This document shows positions 56,601 to 63,800 of a stretch of DNA of 64,000 nt, piece by piece. Made by a program: the position numbers and the translations under genes. The notes under the pieces were generated by a model. The model made no database searches. It was not told the DNA's origin and saw only the letters and a program-made list of their open reading frames with translations. Each line of letters starts with the position of its first letter. Positions within the stretch are counted from its first letter, which is position 1. The DNA comes from Rhodanobacter sp. FDAARGOS 1247 (GTDB taxonomy: Bacteria > Pseudomonadota > Gammaproteobacteria > Xanthomonadales > Rhodanobacteraceae): NCBI RefSeq assembly GCF_016889805.1, contig NZ_CP069535.1, positions 2,604,001 through 2,668,000 of the forward strand, written 5' to 3'.

Positions 56601-58274
56601 GTAGGTCTGGTCGCCACCCGTGGTGATGTTCTTGCCGATCTTGATGGCGCCGCCGACCACGGCTGCATCTGCACCGTTGGCGGTCGCGGAATTCAGCACC
56701 AGCGCGGATGTCCCGGTGCCGGTGAGTACGGCGTTGATGTTGACATCGTTGGCGGCGGTGAGAGTAAGCGTGTATGTGCCCCAGCTCACCGTATCATTCA
56801 CGTTGATGTTGCCGCTGCCGCCGCCGCTGCCGGTGCTGGACAGGATCGTGACGTTGCCGCTGCCCAAATTGGTGCCTAGCGCGAGACCCGTGATGTCGCC
56901 GCCGGTGGCGGCGATCTTGAAATCCTTCGGGTCGATCAGCCAGTTGCCGGCTTGTCCATTGGGAGCGAGCGTATTGACGCGGGCGCTGTCGGCGATGCTG
57001 ACGTGCGCAGCCGAGGTTTCGATGGCGCCGCCGTTACCGCCCAAGGCACCGCCGCGGGCGCTCAGGCTGCCGGCGATGGTGCTGGACTGGTCGCCCCATA
57101 CCACCACGGAGCCGCCGTCGCCGGATTGCGTGGCGTCGGCATTCAACGTGGCGCTGGCGCCGAGCGTGCTGTTGGCGGCCCTGAGCAGTCCTTCCCCGCC
57201 TTGTTGGCCTCCACCGATGCGGATGCTGCCACCACCCAGGGCACCGGAGGCGTCAACGCTGCCGCTGACGTTGACATCATGGTCGGACAGCAACTGGGCG
57301 CTGCCGCCGTGCACGCCGGACACCGTGATGTTGCCGCTGTTCTCGACGTTGCCGCCGTTGCCGACCAGCCGCACCACGCCGCCGTCAGTGCTGATGCCGC
57401 TGGCGTCGATCACACCGGCGTTGTTGACCAGGTTGGTGAACAGGTCCTTGGTGGCCGAGGCCTGCAGCACCACGGTGCCGTCTTCGGCGCGTAAGGTGCC
57501 CTTGTTGGTGACCGCGGCTTCCTTCGCGTCCAGGCGTTCCTTCAGTTCACCGGTGATCTGGATGTTGATCAGGCCATTGCCATCGAAATCCAGCGTGGCA
57601 TGGTCTGCGCCATCGAGGTTGATCTTGCCGTAGTTGGCGAAGATCACGCCGTCGTTGAGGACGCTGCCGCCCACCAGGCTGACGGAACCGCCGCTCGCGG
57701 CCTGGATCAGGCCATGGTTGACGATGCCGGCCCTCGCGCCCGCCACGTTGAGGTTGTAGCGCCCCGCGAGAAAGTCGTTCGGGGTCAGGTCCAGCGTGCT
57801 GGCGAGCAGGCCGCCGACATTCATCTGCGCCGTGGCGCCGAAGATGATGCCGTGCGTGTTGATCAGGAAGACCTGGCCGTTTGAATTGATCTTGCCGAAA
57901 ATCTGGCTGGGGTTCTGATCGAGGATGCGATTCAGGGCTACCGCCGAACGGCCCGGCTGATTGAACAGCACCGATTCGTTGGCCGCCAGGTTGAAGGTCT
58001 GCCAGTTCAGCGCCAGCCTCTGCGACACCTGGTTGATGACGGTGCTGTTGCCGCTTTGGGTGATGGAACCCGAACCACCGACCACCACGCCACCGGTCGG
58101 TCCTCCGGCGAGTGCTTCGCCGCTGAACACGATCGACCCCAGGGCCAGACCCACGCAAAGACTGATGGGCCAGGTCCGCCTCAAGGGCAGTGCCGCTCCG
58201 GAAGTCCGGTCTGCATGGACGCGCGCCGTCGTGCGCATCGTGCGCTGCTTTGTGCTCTTGCTCATGGTCGTCAT
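47685..58274 (-). CDS. giant two-partner secretion exoprotein TpsA (filamentous haemagglutinin type)
   Basis: A 3,529-residue exoprotein. An extended signal region (about 1-57) precedes the TPS domain (about 58-320), with NWQTFNLAANESVLFNQPGRSAVALNRIL and NSNGQVFLINTHGIIFG, the motifs recognised by the TpsB partner. The rest is a predicted beta-helix of imperfect repeats: units around G.LSWTSFENLSD and GTLDYSAYTTAV in the middle, and about 90-residue units with TTLKSAG.ISEGAGG.IT near the C-terminus. The end carries Cys3502 and Cys3512 and a hydrophilic tail. It may be an adhesin or biofilm protein; no toxin domain is seen. It starts three bases after the tpsB stop. Confidence 0.93.
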   Translation of the reverse strand: MTTMSKSTKQRTMRTTARVHADRTSGAALPLRRTWPISLCVGLALGSIVFSGEALAGGPTGGVVVGGSGSITQSGNSTVINQVSQRLALNWQTFNLAANESVLFNQPGRSAVALNRILDQNPSQIFGKINSNGQVFLINTHGIIFGATAQMNVGGLLASTLDLTPNDFLAGRYNLNVAGARAGIVNHGLIQAASGGSVSLVGGSVLNDGVIFANYGKINLDGADHATLDFDGNGLINIQITGELKERLDAKEAAVTNKGTLRAEDGTVVLQASATKDLFTNLVNNAGVIDASGISTDGGVVRLVGNGGNVENSGNITVSGVHGGSAQLLSDHDVNVSGSVDASGALGGGSIRIGGGQQGGEGLLRAANSTLGASATLNADATQSGDGGSVVVWGDQSSTIAGSLSARGGALGGNGGAIETSAAHVSIADSARVNTLAPNGQAGNWLIDPKDFKIAATGGDITGLALGTNLGSGNVTILSSTGSGGGSGNINVNDTVSWGTYTLTLTAANDVNINAVLTGTGTSALVLNSATANGADAAVVGGAIKIGKNITTGGDQTYNGPVVLGANVTLASSGSGTINFISTVDGGHTLSVNTGGQTTFGGAVGAANALTSLTTDAAGVTMLGGNVHTTGAQTYNDSVTLGNSDILTGTTVKLLGGVTGSGNSLTVTGNAVLGSVLSGLNTLSVSGTTALNATGVSTSGDQMYSGAVTLGADTLLTSTGGGIDFASMVDGAHTLAVQSTSGAATFGDAVGSGVALAGLTTNSSTFSAGDVTVNGPLSVTTTTGNISQTSGIFSVAGTSAFNAGSGTITLNSLNAFTGAVSLTGGTTQVTNSGDLVLGTLNTGALTVVSNSGALDLGTGTINGDLSATAATTITVDGTLAGLGNAAFSGAAPTGTGSITGTGSITGLGSAAFNLTGNTIGSSGGVTFNGFTAADTTTVTGASGFDDNALTSLGMTFVNATNVAGNGTIANVAGSFDDHAGASSTSGISYTGFGAVSGTGGDVTDVTGAFDVGTKTSSDSGLDYSAFGLTTIAGNGSGATITGSGETYLLDNAVADKGSSNGLNWTSFGNIADATGTVNFGTGGSVTGNITAQTLNYASYATAVTFDLSNGAGATTGIGGTWAGVTTVTGSGNSDTLTGSGQTYQLDNTVADQGSSGALGWTSFENINDTTGTVNFGSNGNISGNVTAQTLDYSDYLHDLTLNVDTGVLSATGVGGSLSGYTTFNANAAQNNTVIGTGQTYVLDNTVANQGSSNGYNWGGFQTITDATGTVNFGTAGSLAGNVTAQALNYASYGTAVSLDLSNGSGATTGIGGTWSGVTSVTGSGHNDTVHGNSQTYNLTGANAGNNGALSWTSFENLSDSTAGNFVFADGASVSGTLAGGGAGTLDYSAYTTTVSVGLGGTATGTGGWSGITTVKGGSASDTISGSSQTYQLTGANAGNNGVLSWTSFENLSDSTAGNFVFADGASVSGTLAGGGAGTLDYSAYTTAVNLGLGGTATGTGGWSGITTAKGGLASDTITGSGQTYQLDNTVADQGSSGALGWSSFENISDGTGTVNFGSNGGVTGNIAVQTLDFGNYLQDLTLNVDTGAISGVSGSFSGYTTVNANAAQSNTVTGTGQSYVLDNTVANQGSSNGYNWSGFQNITDATGTVNFGTAGSLAGNVTAQALNYASYGTAVSLDLSNGSGATTGIGGTWSGVTSVTGSGHNDTVHGNSQTYNLTGANAGNNGALSWTSFENLSDSTAGNFVFADGASVSGTLAGGGAGTLDYSAYTTTVSVGLGGTATGTGGWSGITTVKGGSASDTISGSSQTYQLTGANAGNNGVLSWTSFENLSDSTAGNFVFADGASVSGTLAGGGAGTLDYSAYTTAVNLGLGGTATGTGGWSGITTAKGGSASDTISGSNQTYTLTGAGAGNGGTLTWTSFENIADAGTGTIATASAQVYNLSGSNAGTVTTLLPGGFSGIGNLNAATGTVNFGTGGSVTGNITAKTLNYASYATAVTFDLSNGAGATTGIGGTWAGVTTVTGSGNSDTITGSGQTYQLDNAVANKGSSGLVGWSSFENINDATGTVNFGSNGGVTGNVAVQTLDFGNYLQDLTLNVDTGAISGVSGSFSGYTTVNANAAQNNTVIGTGQSYALDNTVANQGSSNGYNWSSFQNITDATGTVNFGTAGSLAGNVTAQALNYASYGTAVSLDLSNGSGATTGIGGTWSGVTSVTGSGHNDTVHGSSRTYNLTGANAGGSGLLNWTSFENLSDSAAGNFVFANGASVSGTLAGGGAGTLDYSAYTTAVSVGLGGTATGTGGWSGITTVKGGSASDTISGSSQTYQLTGANAGNNGVLSWTSFENLTDSAAGNFVFANGAGVSGMVTAGSAGTLDYSAYTTAVNVGLGGTATGTGGWSGITTAKGGSASDTISGSNQTYTLTGANAGNGGALAWTSFENIADAGTGTLTASNQNWSLTGHNQGTVTNLAGTFSGIGNLIDTGTGHFFMHSGADGDISGNLDAGSNGSLDYSGYTTPVNVNLSGAGTTGVGGTTSGIAAVTASSNLGVSGNAAGTLTITTTGAGTSTTLGATTVGGDLLITSSGAVSQTGAALAVAGTTTVNAGTSAITLAGGSNDFGGVVNLAGGATQIRDINALTLGTVSTGALTVNSGNLTVGGVLNGTAVSLNSSGTINEGPAGSITATTLTGHSAGATSLAGVNHVGTLGSFTAAGFALTNAQSLAVTGAVDGGASTALTTTSGNLAINGAVSGTTTTLKSAGTISEGAGGNITAATLTGQSAGATTLNGSNHVTNLGNFSAAGFALTNAQSLTVAGALNGGASTALTTTAGNLAINAAVNGTTTTLASAGAISQGAGGAITATTLTGHSGGATTLNGSNHIGTLGSFTAAGFALTDAQALTVTGPVSGGTSTTLATTAGNLAINGAVSGTTTTLNSAADITEGSGGSITATTLNGSSVGNTTLNQANHIGTLGSFSAANFALTNAQALSVGGPLTTTGGTGDISLTTTSGALSVNTAVTGDQVSLTSAGDLALGNNVTGTTVNLDSTGNISQGGGILTAGTLTGSSSGSTTLNQANKITTLGDFSATAFSLTNARSLTVSGPLQGGTSTTLTTTAGDLAINGAVSGTTTTLNSAGAITEGAAGSITANLLTGQSTGNTTLDGSNHINTLGSFTADFSLTNAQTLTVVGPLDGGPVVALTTTAGDLIINGAISGATTTLKSAGAISEGAGGSITAGTLSGQSVGATTLTGANHVGTLGSFSAANFALSNAQALTVNGAVNGGSALALTTTAGGLSIDGAISGTKTTLKSAGAITEGSGGLITASTLSGSSAGATTLGSASGRINNMVDTLGNFSSPGGFSMTNNKTLTLASVDGSTFTVNAGTAATYLSVTNGDLFQLGTTPLYNSTGIWGSTGRMGKASAPIYVVGTGLQMIANVGFPPAYFYAIDSNSNLLPLGGGFAINVPTATGAGSAQNGNHGDSYIDPSVITANYRSYGIVPSGVRLPADQQSGCDPDQPDQQDCQEGDTVGMVGFMMNGRR
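52611..54481. repeat. direct DNA duplication inside tpsA
   Basis: About 735 bases at 52611-53344 recur at 53748-54481 with a period of 1,137 bases; by eye I found no clear mismatch until the ends. They encode two adjacent copies of the same repeat blocks in the beta-helix. Confidence 0.85.
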
Positions 58275-58277
58275 CCG

Positions 58278-60032
58278 TCAGAACGTGAAGCTGAACCGGG
58301 AGTAGATGTGGTAGCCCTTTTTGTCAGACGCATCCTGCGAACTCAGGGGCACGGCACCGTTGAGGTGAAACTCGAAGTTGTGGAATCGCGGCAGGCGGAA
58401 AATCAGTCCGGCGCCCACGCCACTCAAGGTGGCCGTGTCGGGCGTGATCTCGCGGTTGGCGCCTGCGGAAAAGCCCTTGGCGTAGTCGACGAACACCTGG
58501 AATTCGAGCAGTTCGCGCCATGGCCTTCCGTAGAAAGGCGACACCTTGTCGCCGAAACCCGGGGCGTCGACGTGATACTCCAGCGAGGTGTAATAGCCGC
58601 GGTCGCGCAAGGCATCGGCGATCGGATAGGCGCGGGTACTGTCGGGGCCGCCCAGGGCAAACTGCTCAAGCGGAATCAGGGCATCGTTGGTGTATTGACC
58701 CACCAGCTTCAGGTAGAGCCGCTGCGACTTGGTCAGGAACTGCATGCGCGTGTACGACAGCTTCGTCACCAGGAAGCTGCGCGAGTGCTGCGGACTGACC
58801 AGGTCGGGAACGAGCGAGTCGTCACTGATGGACTTGCGCAGGCCGACCTGAAGGATGTCGACACCGTTGAAGCGACGATCGGTATGCAGCAAACCGTAGG
58901 TCAGTTCCCCCACGGTGAATTTCTCGTCCGACAGGTGAAATCCCAGACTGTCCAGCTTGGACTCTTCCCGGATCACATGCAGCGTGCTCAGTGCCTGCAT
59001 GTCGTCGCGATTGATGAACTTCCAGTCCATGCCGCCGTAATAAAGCGAACTGGGACCTTTCACGTCCAGGGCCGCGAACGTGCCGGTGTTGATCTGCAGC
59101 TCGTTGCGGGAGGCGCCGACCACGGCCGACAAACCTGGCACCCAGGGCGCCGGCGCGCGATAGGTGGTCGCGCCATAGATGTTGTCGCTGGGGTCCAGCG
59201 CGTAGTCGACATTGAGGTTGAACACGTCGCCGATACCCAGCGGGTTGGCCCACTCGATGCCGGCCTGTGCCCGGTACCGGCCGGTCAGCTCGGTGCCGTA
59301 ATTGTTGGCGCCCAGCATGAACTTGACCGGGCGCTTCGCCTCGGTGGCGATCATTACCAGATCGGTATCACCGGTGTTCTCGCCAGGCTGGAACGTCGAG
59401 GCCACGGTGACACCGGGGAGATCACGCGCGTAGAGCAACGCGGTATCCACATCGCTCTTTTGCAGCGGCTTGCCGCGGAGTTCCTGCGCCGCAGCGGAGA
59501 TCACGCTGGGCCGGTAGCGATTGGTGCCCTTGACGATGATCTTGCCGATCTTCCCTTCCAGCACCTGGATCTGCACGATCTTGTCCGGTCCCACCGTCTG
59601 CGCCGGAAGGAACGCGTTGGAGACGATGAAGCCGGCACTGCGATAACGCTCGACGATCTTGTTGGCGACTCCCTGCATGTCGTCGAAGCTGAGCTCCACC
59701 GGAGTGCCGGCCTTGGCCGCCAATTCCTGGTACTGCGCATCGGCCAGAGCCTGGATGCTGGCCGGCGTCACTCCGACATCGGAGTGGTCGGCCACGCCCG
59801 TCACGTGGAAACCCTGCACGGCGATTTTCTGGTCGGCCGCGGCGTCGCGATCACGAACGGGCGGCACCACGTTGTCCGCCTGGACCTGCGCCGGCGGAGT
59901 CTGTGGGGAGCTGCCGACAGGCGCCGCGTTGCCGGAACCCTGGTCAGCTGATCCGCCGCCAGCGTCCTGTGCCTGAACGTTTCCGCCCGTAAGTGCAAAT
60001 GCCAACGCTGCCGCGAAGCAAACAATGCGCAC
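58278..60032 (-). CDS. two-partner secretion outer-membrane transporter TpsB (ShlB/FhaC family)
   Basis: A 584-residue Omp85-type channel that exports TpsA. I choose a GTG start at 60032: AAGGGG lies eight bases upstream and the protein then begins with a clear signal peptide (RIVCFAAALAFALTGGNVQAQ); the longer open frame has no signal at its start. Two POTRA domains (about 75-230) include VQGFHVTGVADHSDVGVTPASIQAL and QVLEGKIGKIIVKGTNRY. The 16-strand barrel includes the FhaC-type signature near LEQFALGGPDSTRAYP and ends in SRFSFTF. First gene of the tpsB-tpsA-46576 operon. Confidence 0.92.
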   Translation of the reverse strand: MRIVCFAAALAFALTGGNVQAQDAGGGSADQGSGNAAPVGSSPQTPPAQVQADNVVPPVRDRDAAADQKIAVQGFHVTGVADHSDVGVTPASIQALADAQYQELAAKAGTPVELSFDDMQGVANKIVERYRSAGFIVSNAFLPAQTVGPDKIVQIQVLEGKIGKIIVKGTNRYRPSVISAAAQELRGKPLQKSDVDTALLYARDLPGVTVASTFQPGENTGDTDLVMIATEAKRPVKFMLGANNYGTELTGRYRAQAGIEWANPLGIGDVFNLNVDYALDPSDNIYGATTYRAPAPWVPGLSAVVGASRNELQINTGTFAALDVKGPSSLYYGGMDWKFINRDDMQALSTLHVIREESKLDSLGFHLSDEKFTVGELTYGLLHTDRRFNGVDILQVGLRKSISDDSLVPDLVSPQHSRSFLVTKLSYTRMQFLTKSQRLYLKLVGQYTNDALIPLEQFALGGPDSTRAYPIADALRDRGYYTSLEYHVDAPGFGDKVSPFYGRPWRELLEFQVFVDYAKGFSAGANREITPDTATLSGVGAGLIFRLPRFHNFEFHLNGAVPLSSQDASDKKGYHIYSRFSFTF

Positions 60033-60470
60033 GATACATTCCCCTTGGCCGCATCTAATCGATCCATTGACGGTGTGCCCCGGCGATCGGTGCCCACCAG
60101 CTGCGAACTTCCCAAGCCCCCGGCATTCAGGCAATTGCTGCCTGCTGGCTCGTCTTACCTCTATCAGGATACACCTTTGCCCTTCCAAAGGAAGAGCCGT
60201 TTGGCATCGAAAAAGATGCCCACGAGCATGCCTGGCAAGTTCTGACAGGGCATGTCGGAAAAGGACTGCTTTACAGATTCGCGACCGTTAAAAATCACTT
60301 GAAAAAAGGGTCCGCGCCGATCCCTGCCAAAGTTCCACAAGGCAACTCCGGCTGGGTTTCACACACGCAATCATGGCCGCCCAGGCTCGGGTTCAGGCGA
60401 GCGAAGGAACACGACGCAGATGCCTGTCATGGATGGAATCGCATCCTGAAGCGACTGCCATGGCAGGCAA
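60033..60470. other. 438-base gap upstream of tpsB
   Basis: No gene supported. It holds a perfect 6-bp hairpin (CAGGCA / TGCCTG, 60128-60144) and a lower G+C stretch around 60280-60310 that could be the tpsB promoter; I see no convincing -35/-10 pair or riboswitch. Confidence 0.4.
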
Positions 60471-60827
60471 TCAGTGACGCAGCATCAGCCAGCCAGCCAC
60501 CACCACGAGAACGGCCGCGGCAATCAGGATCAGCAGCATCTTCCTGGACAGCGTCGGCCGCATCGAAACCAGCGAGGCGAGTGCTCGTCCGGCGTCAGCG
60601 GAAGCATCACTGACGCTCGCCGCGGCCGGATCACCGGAGCGCGACGCCCTGACGCTTCCCGGCGGCACCAGCGCCTTGCGCGCCGTAACCACGCCACCGC
60701 CGTCCGACAAGGACTGCAATACGCGACGGCGACGGTTGCGATATTCCACACGGGAAATCCGGCCAAGCCGGTGGGCGTCATCCAGCGCGCGCAGATCCCG
60801 GTTGATGGCAGCTTCGCGTTCGGTCAT
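60471..60827 (-). CDS. hypothetical C-tail-anchored membrane protein
   Basis: A 118-residue protein I do not recognise. Residues 1-45 are charged and helical (MTEREAAINRDLRALDDAHRLGRISRVEYRNRRRRVLQSL, resembling short SHOCT-like or DNA-binding helices), a serine/alanine linker follows, and a single membrane segment closes the protein (about 93-114, KMLLILIAAAVLVVVAGWLML). Its ATG overlaps the stop of the PpkA-like gene (ATGA), so it is translated with that kinase and may be its partner. Confidence 0.65.
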   Translation of the reverse strand: MTEREAAINRDLRALDDAHRLGRISRVEYRNRRRRVLQSLSDGGGVVTARKALVPPGSVRASRSGDPAAASVSDASADAGRALASLVSMRPTLSRKMLLILIAAAVLVVVAGWLMLRH

Positions 60828-63800
60828 TTCAGCTCCCTCAGTATCCGGAAACCCACGTCCCGTTGCGGCGAACCGCCATCGACACGGCTGGAATCAACGC
60901 TGCAATCCGACCAGTAGCTGCTGTAGCTGCCGCCACGCACCATCACGCTGCCGCCGCTCACCACCCATTCCCACACATTGCCGGTCGAATTGACCAGGCC
61001 CCAGGGGTTGCGTGAGCGGCCACGCGGGGACACCGCAGCGCCGCCACCATCACCGCCGCCGGCCGAGGGAAGGATGCAGTTGCTGTCCTCGGCCTGCTTC
61101 CAGCCACCACCGCCTTTCGCCGCGTGCAGCCATTCCGCGTCGGTCGGCAGGCGATAGGTGAATCCGCCGCTGAGGTCACTGAGCCAGCGCGCGTAGGCAC
61201 GCGCCTGATCCAGGCTGATGTTGCTTATCGGCGCGTTGCCAAGATCCTTGTCGGCCACCGACACCGCCGCGCACTTGCCGCTGGCGCGGCAGAACTGGTT
61301 GAACTCGTTGATCGAGATTTCCGCACGCGAGATGGCGTAAGCCTTGCCGCCATTCACGCCGGGCACAACCACCAACAATGGCCCGCGCCCGCCATTGATG
61401 GCATCCGAACAGAACTTGCCCTTGCCTGCCAAGCCCGGCTTCGCGCAGGGATCGGGACCACCCACCGCAGCCACGCCTCCGCTGGGCGCGGGTTGCACCA
61501 CCGGTGTCGTGCCGGTCTTTCCGGTCGTCACGGGCGGCCGCCCCGGCGTCGGCGCCGGCGTCTCGGTCACCGGCGTCGATACCGGTGCCGTCACCTGCGG
61601 GGCGGGTGCTGCCGCAGCGGCGCGCTTCAGCTTGTCGAGCTGCTCGGCGAGTGACCGGGCAGTCAGCTGGCCTCGCGCCTTCATGCTCGTTTCCAGCTTG
61701 CCCAGTTCGGTGGCGTCATTTCTGCGCACGCTGTCCAGTTGCTTCTGCAACTGCGCGTACTCGGCACTGCCCAGTGGCTGCTTCGAGGCGGCCATGATGG
61801 CGGCGACCACATCGTAGCGGGCCTTTGCCGCGCGCAAGTTCGCGTTGTTGCCGAGTGCTCCCAGGCCCTGCCCGAGAACATCGGACGCACGCTGGTAGCG
61901 CCCCTTCTGGAAAGCGTCCTCGGCCTGGCCCAGATAGGCGTCGGCCAGCAGCTTCGGTCCCTCGGTCTGGAGGAAGGGATTGTCAGGCTGCAGGGTCTTG
62001 ATCCGTGCCAGCGACTGGCTTGCCTTGCTGACGTCGCCGGCGGCCACCGCGCTCTTCATCGACTCGATACGCGACTTGACTTCGGCGTCGGCGCCTTCCT
62101 GTGCGGCCTTCGCCTGCAACTGCTGCTGCAGCGTGTCCAGTGCCGCGCCCTGCGCGATCAGCTCAGCCGATTTCGGTACGTACTTCAGGCCGAAATCGAC
62201 CGCGATCCTTGCCTGCGGCAGGTGCTGTGGATCAGCCAGCCGCGCGGCTTCCGCCGCGATGGCCGCACCCAGCGCGTTGACCGCCCGTTCGGTTTCGGGA
62301 GACTTGTCGGCGCCGAGCGTGGCCATCGCGGTGGCCACGTCACGCTGCCAGTCCGGTGTCAGCGTCGGCTTCGCACCCAGGCTGGCCAGCGCAGTGCGTG
62401 CGTCGGCAAGTGCCTGTGCCTGTTGCTGCAAGGTCTTCTGCTGCGCCGCCGAACGGGAAGCGGCCACGTCGGCCAGCACCCTGGCGAAGCCGGCTTCCGC
62501 GGGATCGATCTGCTGGCCGGCTTGGGCGACCCGCTCGGCCGCATCCAGGTTGCCACCGGCGATCTGGTCGCGCGCCAGCTTGATCAGGCCGGCATCGGCC
62601 TGGGCCTTCACTGCCGCGTAGTCCGGAGAATCGGCGCCGATCTGGGTGCGTGCGGTATTCAGGGCGCTCCTGACGTCCTGCAACCAGACCACCGTGGCCT
62701 GGGGGCTGGCGAGCAGGTCGGTTACCCGGCTCTTCGCCAACGCGGTGCGTTGTGCTTCACTGGCGGCCTTCTGCGCCAATTGGTTCTGCTGTTCCAGCAA
62801 GGCCTGCCGCGTCGCCGACAAGCTGGAGTCGCCCGGGAACAGATCGATGCCGAAGCCGGCAATGCTGATCGCACCCGGCAGGTCGCCCGCGCCTTGCCTT
62901 TCCTTTGCCTGGGCTTCCAGAACATCCTTCAGCCGTGCCGTCTGCGCCGCCAGTCGCGGATCATCTCCCAGCAGGCTGGCCGCATCGTGATAGGCCGTGG
63001 CCACCTTGGCCCGCCAGTCATCGGCGCTGACCGGCTGGTCCAGCAAGCCGGTGAGCGTCTGCAAGCCCTGCTCCCGCTGCTGTTGCAGCGCCTGCGCCTT
63101 CTGCTCCTGCAGCCGTTGCGCCGCCAGCGCCTTGCCGATTTCGTCGAGCTGCGCGCTGCGCTGCTTCAGTCTCGCCGAATCGGGGAACAGGCTGCTTGCC
63201 AGCTTGAGTTCGACGGTTGCCTCGTCGACACGCCCTGCGTCGATCGACTTGCCGATGGCGGTGTCGTACTTCAACTCCAGCTCGGCATTCTTCAGCAGGG
63301 CACTGTTCGGATCGATCGCGCGGATGCGGGTCAGCGTGGTGACGACGTTGTCCGGCTGGTTCTCGAAAATCGCGTCGGCGCTGATCTGGTCGGTCAGCTT
63401 GGTGTCGAGCGAGTTGAGCAGGTCGTTGCGCTGCTTCTCCACCTCGGTGCGCTTGATATCCAGCGCTGGCGAGTAGAGCTTGAGGTCGTCGCGCAGCTTG
63501 AACACCTTCTGGGTGCCGGCATAGTCGTAACGGTCCCTGGCCGGATTCCAGTAGGCGTCGATGCGGCCGAGCAGGTAGCTCTGGATCAATTCGCCCTGAT
63601 CGATGATCGTACGCTTGCGGTCGTCGTCGTTCAGGGTGTCGAGGGCCTGCAGGGCCTGGCCTTCATCCGCGTAGTGGTCGGCGCGCGTCATGGTGAAACG
63701 GGCGATCACCTCGGCCAGATGATGATTGCGCTGGTAGGTCGTCCATGCCCAGGCGCCGCCGGCAATGATCAGAATGGCCGGCACGCCGTACAGCAGGTAT

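Noticed and set aside
51609..56879. A 1,756-residue open frame on the plus strand opposite tpsA, and others such as 47871-50075
   Set aside because: They are antisense shadows of the repetitive, stop-poor tpsA sequence. Their products are Arg/Ala/Gly-rich repeats with no known domain, and they lack ribosome-binding sites, while tpsA has clear family motifs.
60033..60470. Cyclic di-GMP riboswitch upstream of tpsB
   Set aside because: Considered because of the surface-adhesin context, but the conserved core sequences of class I and II aptamers are not found; only a small hairpin is present.
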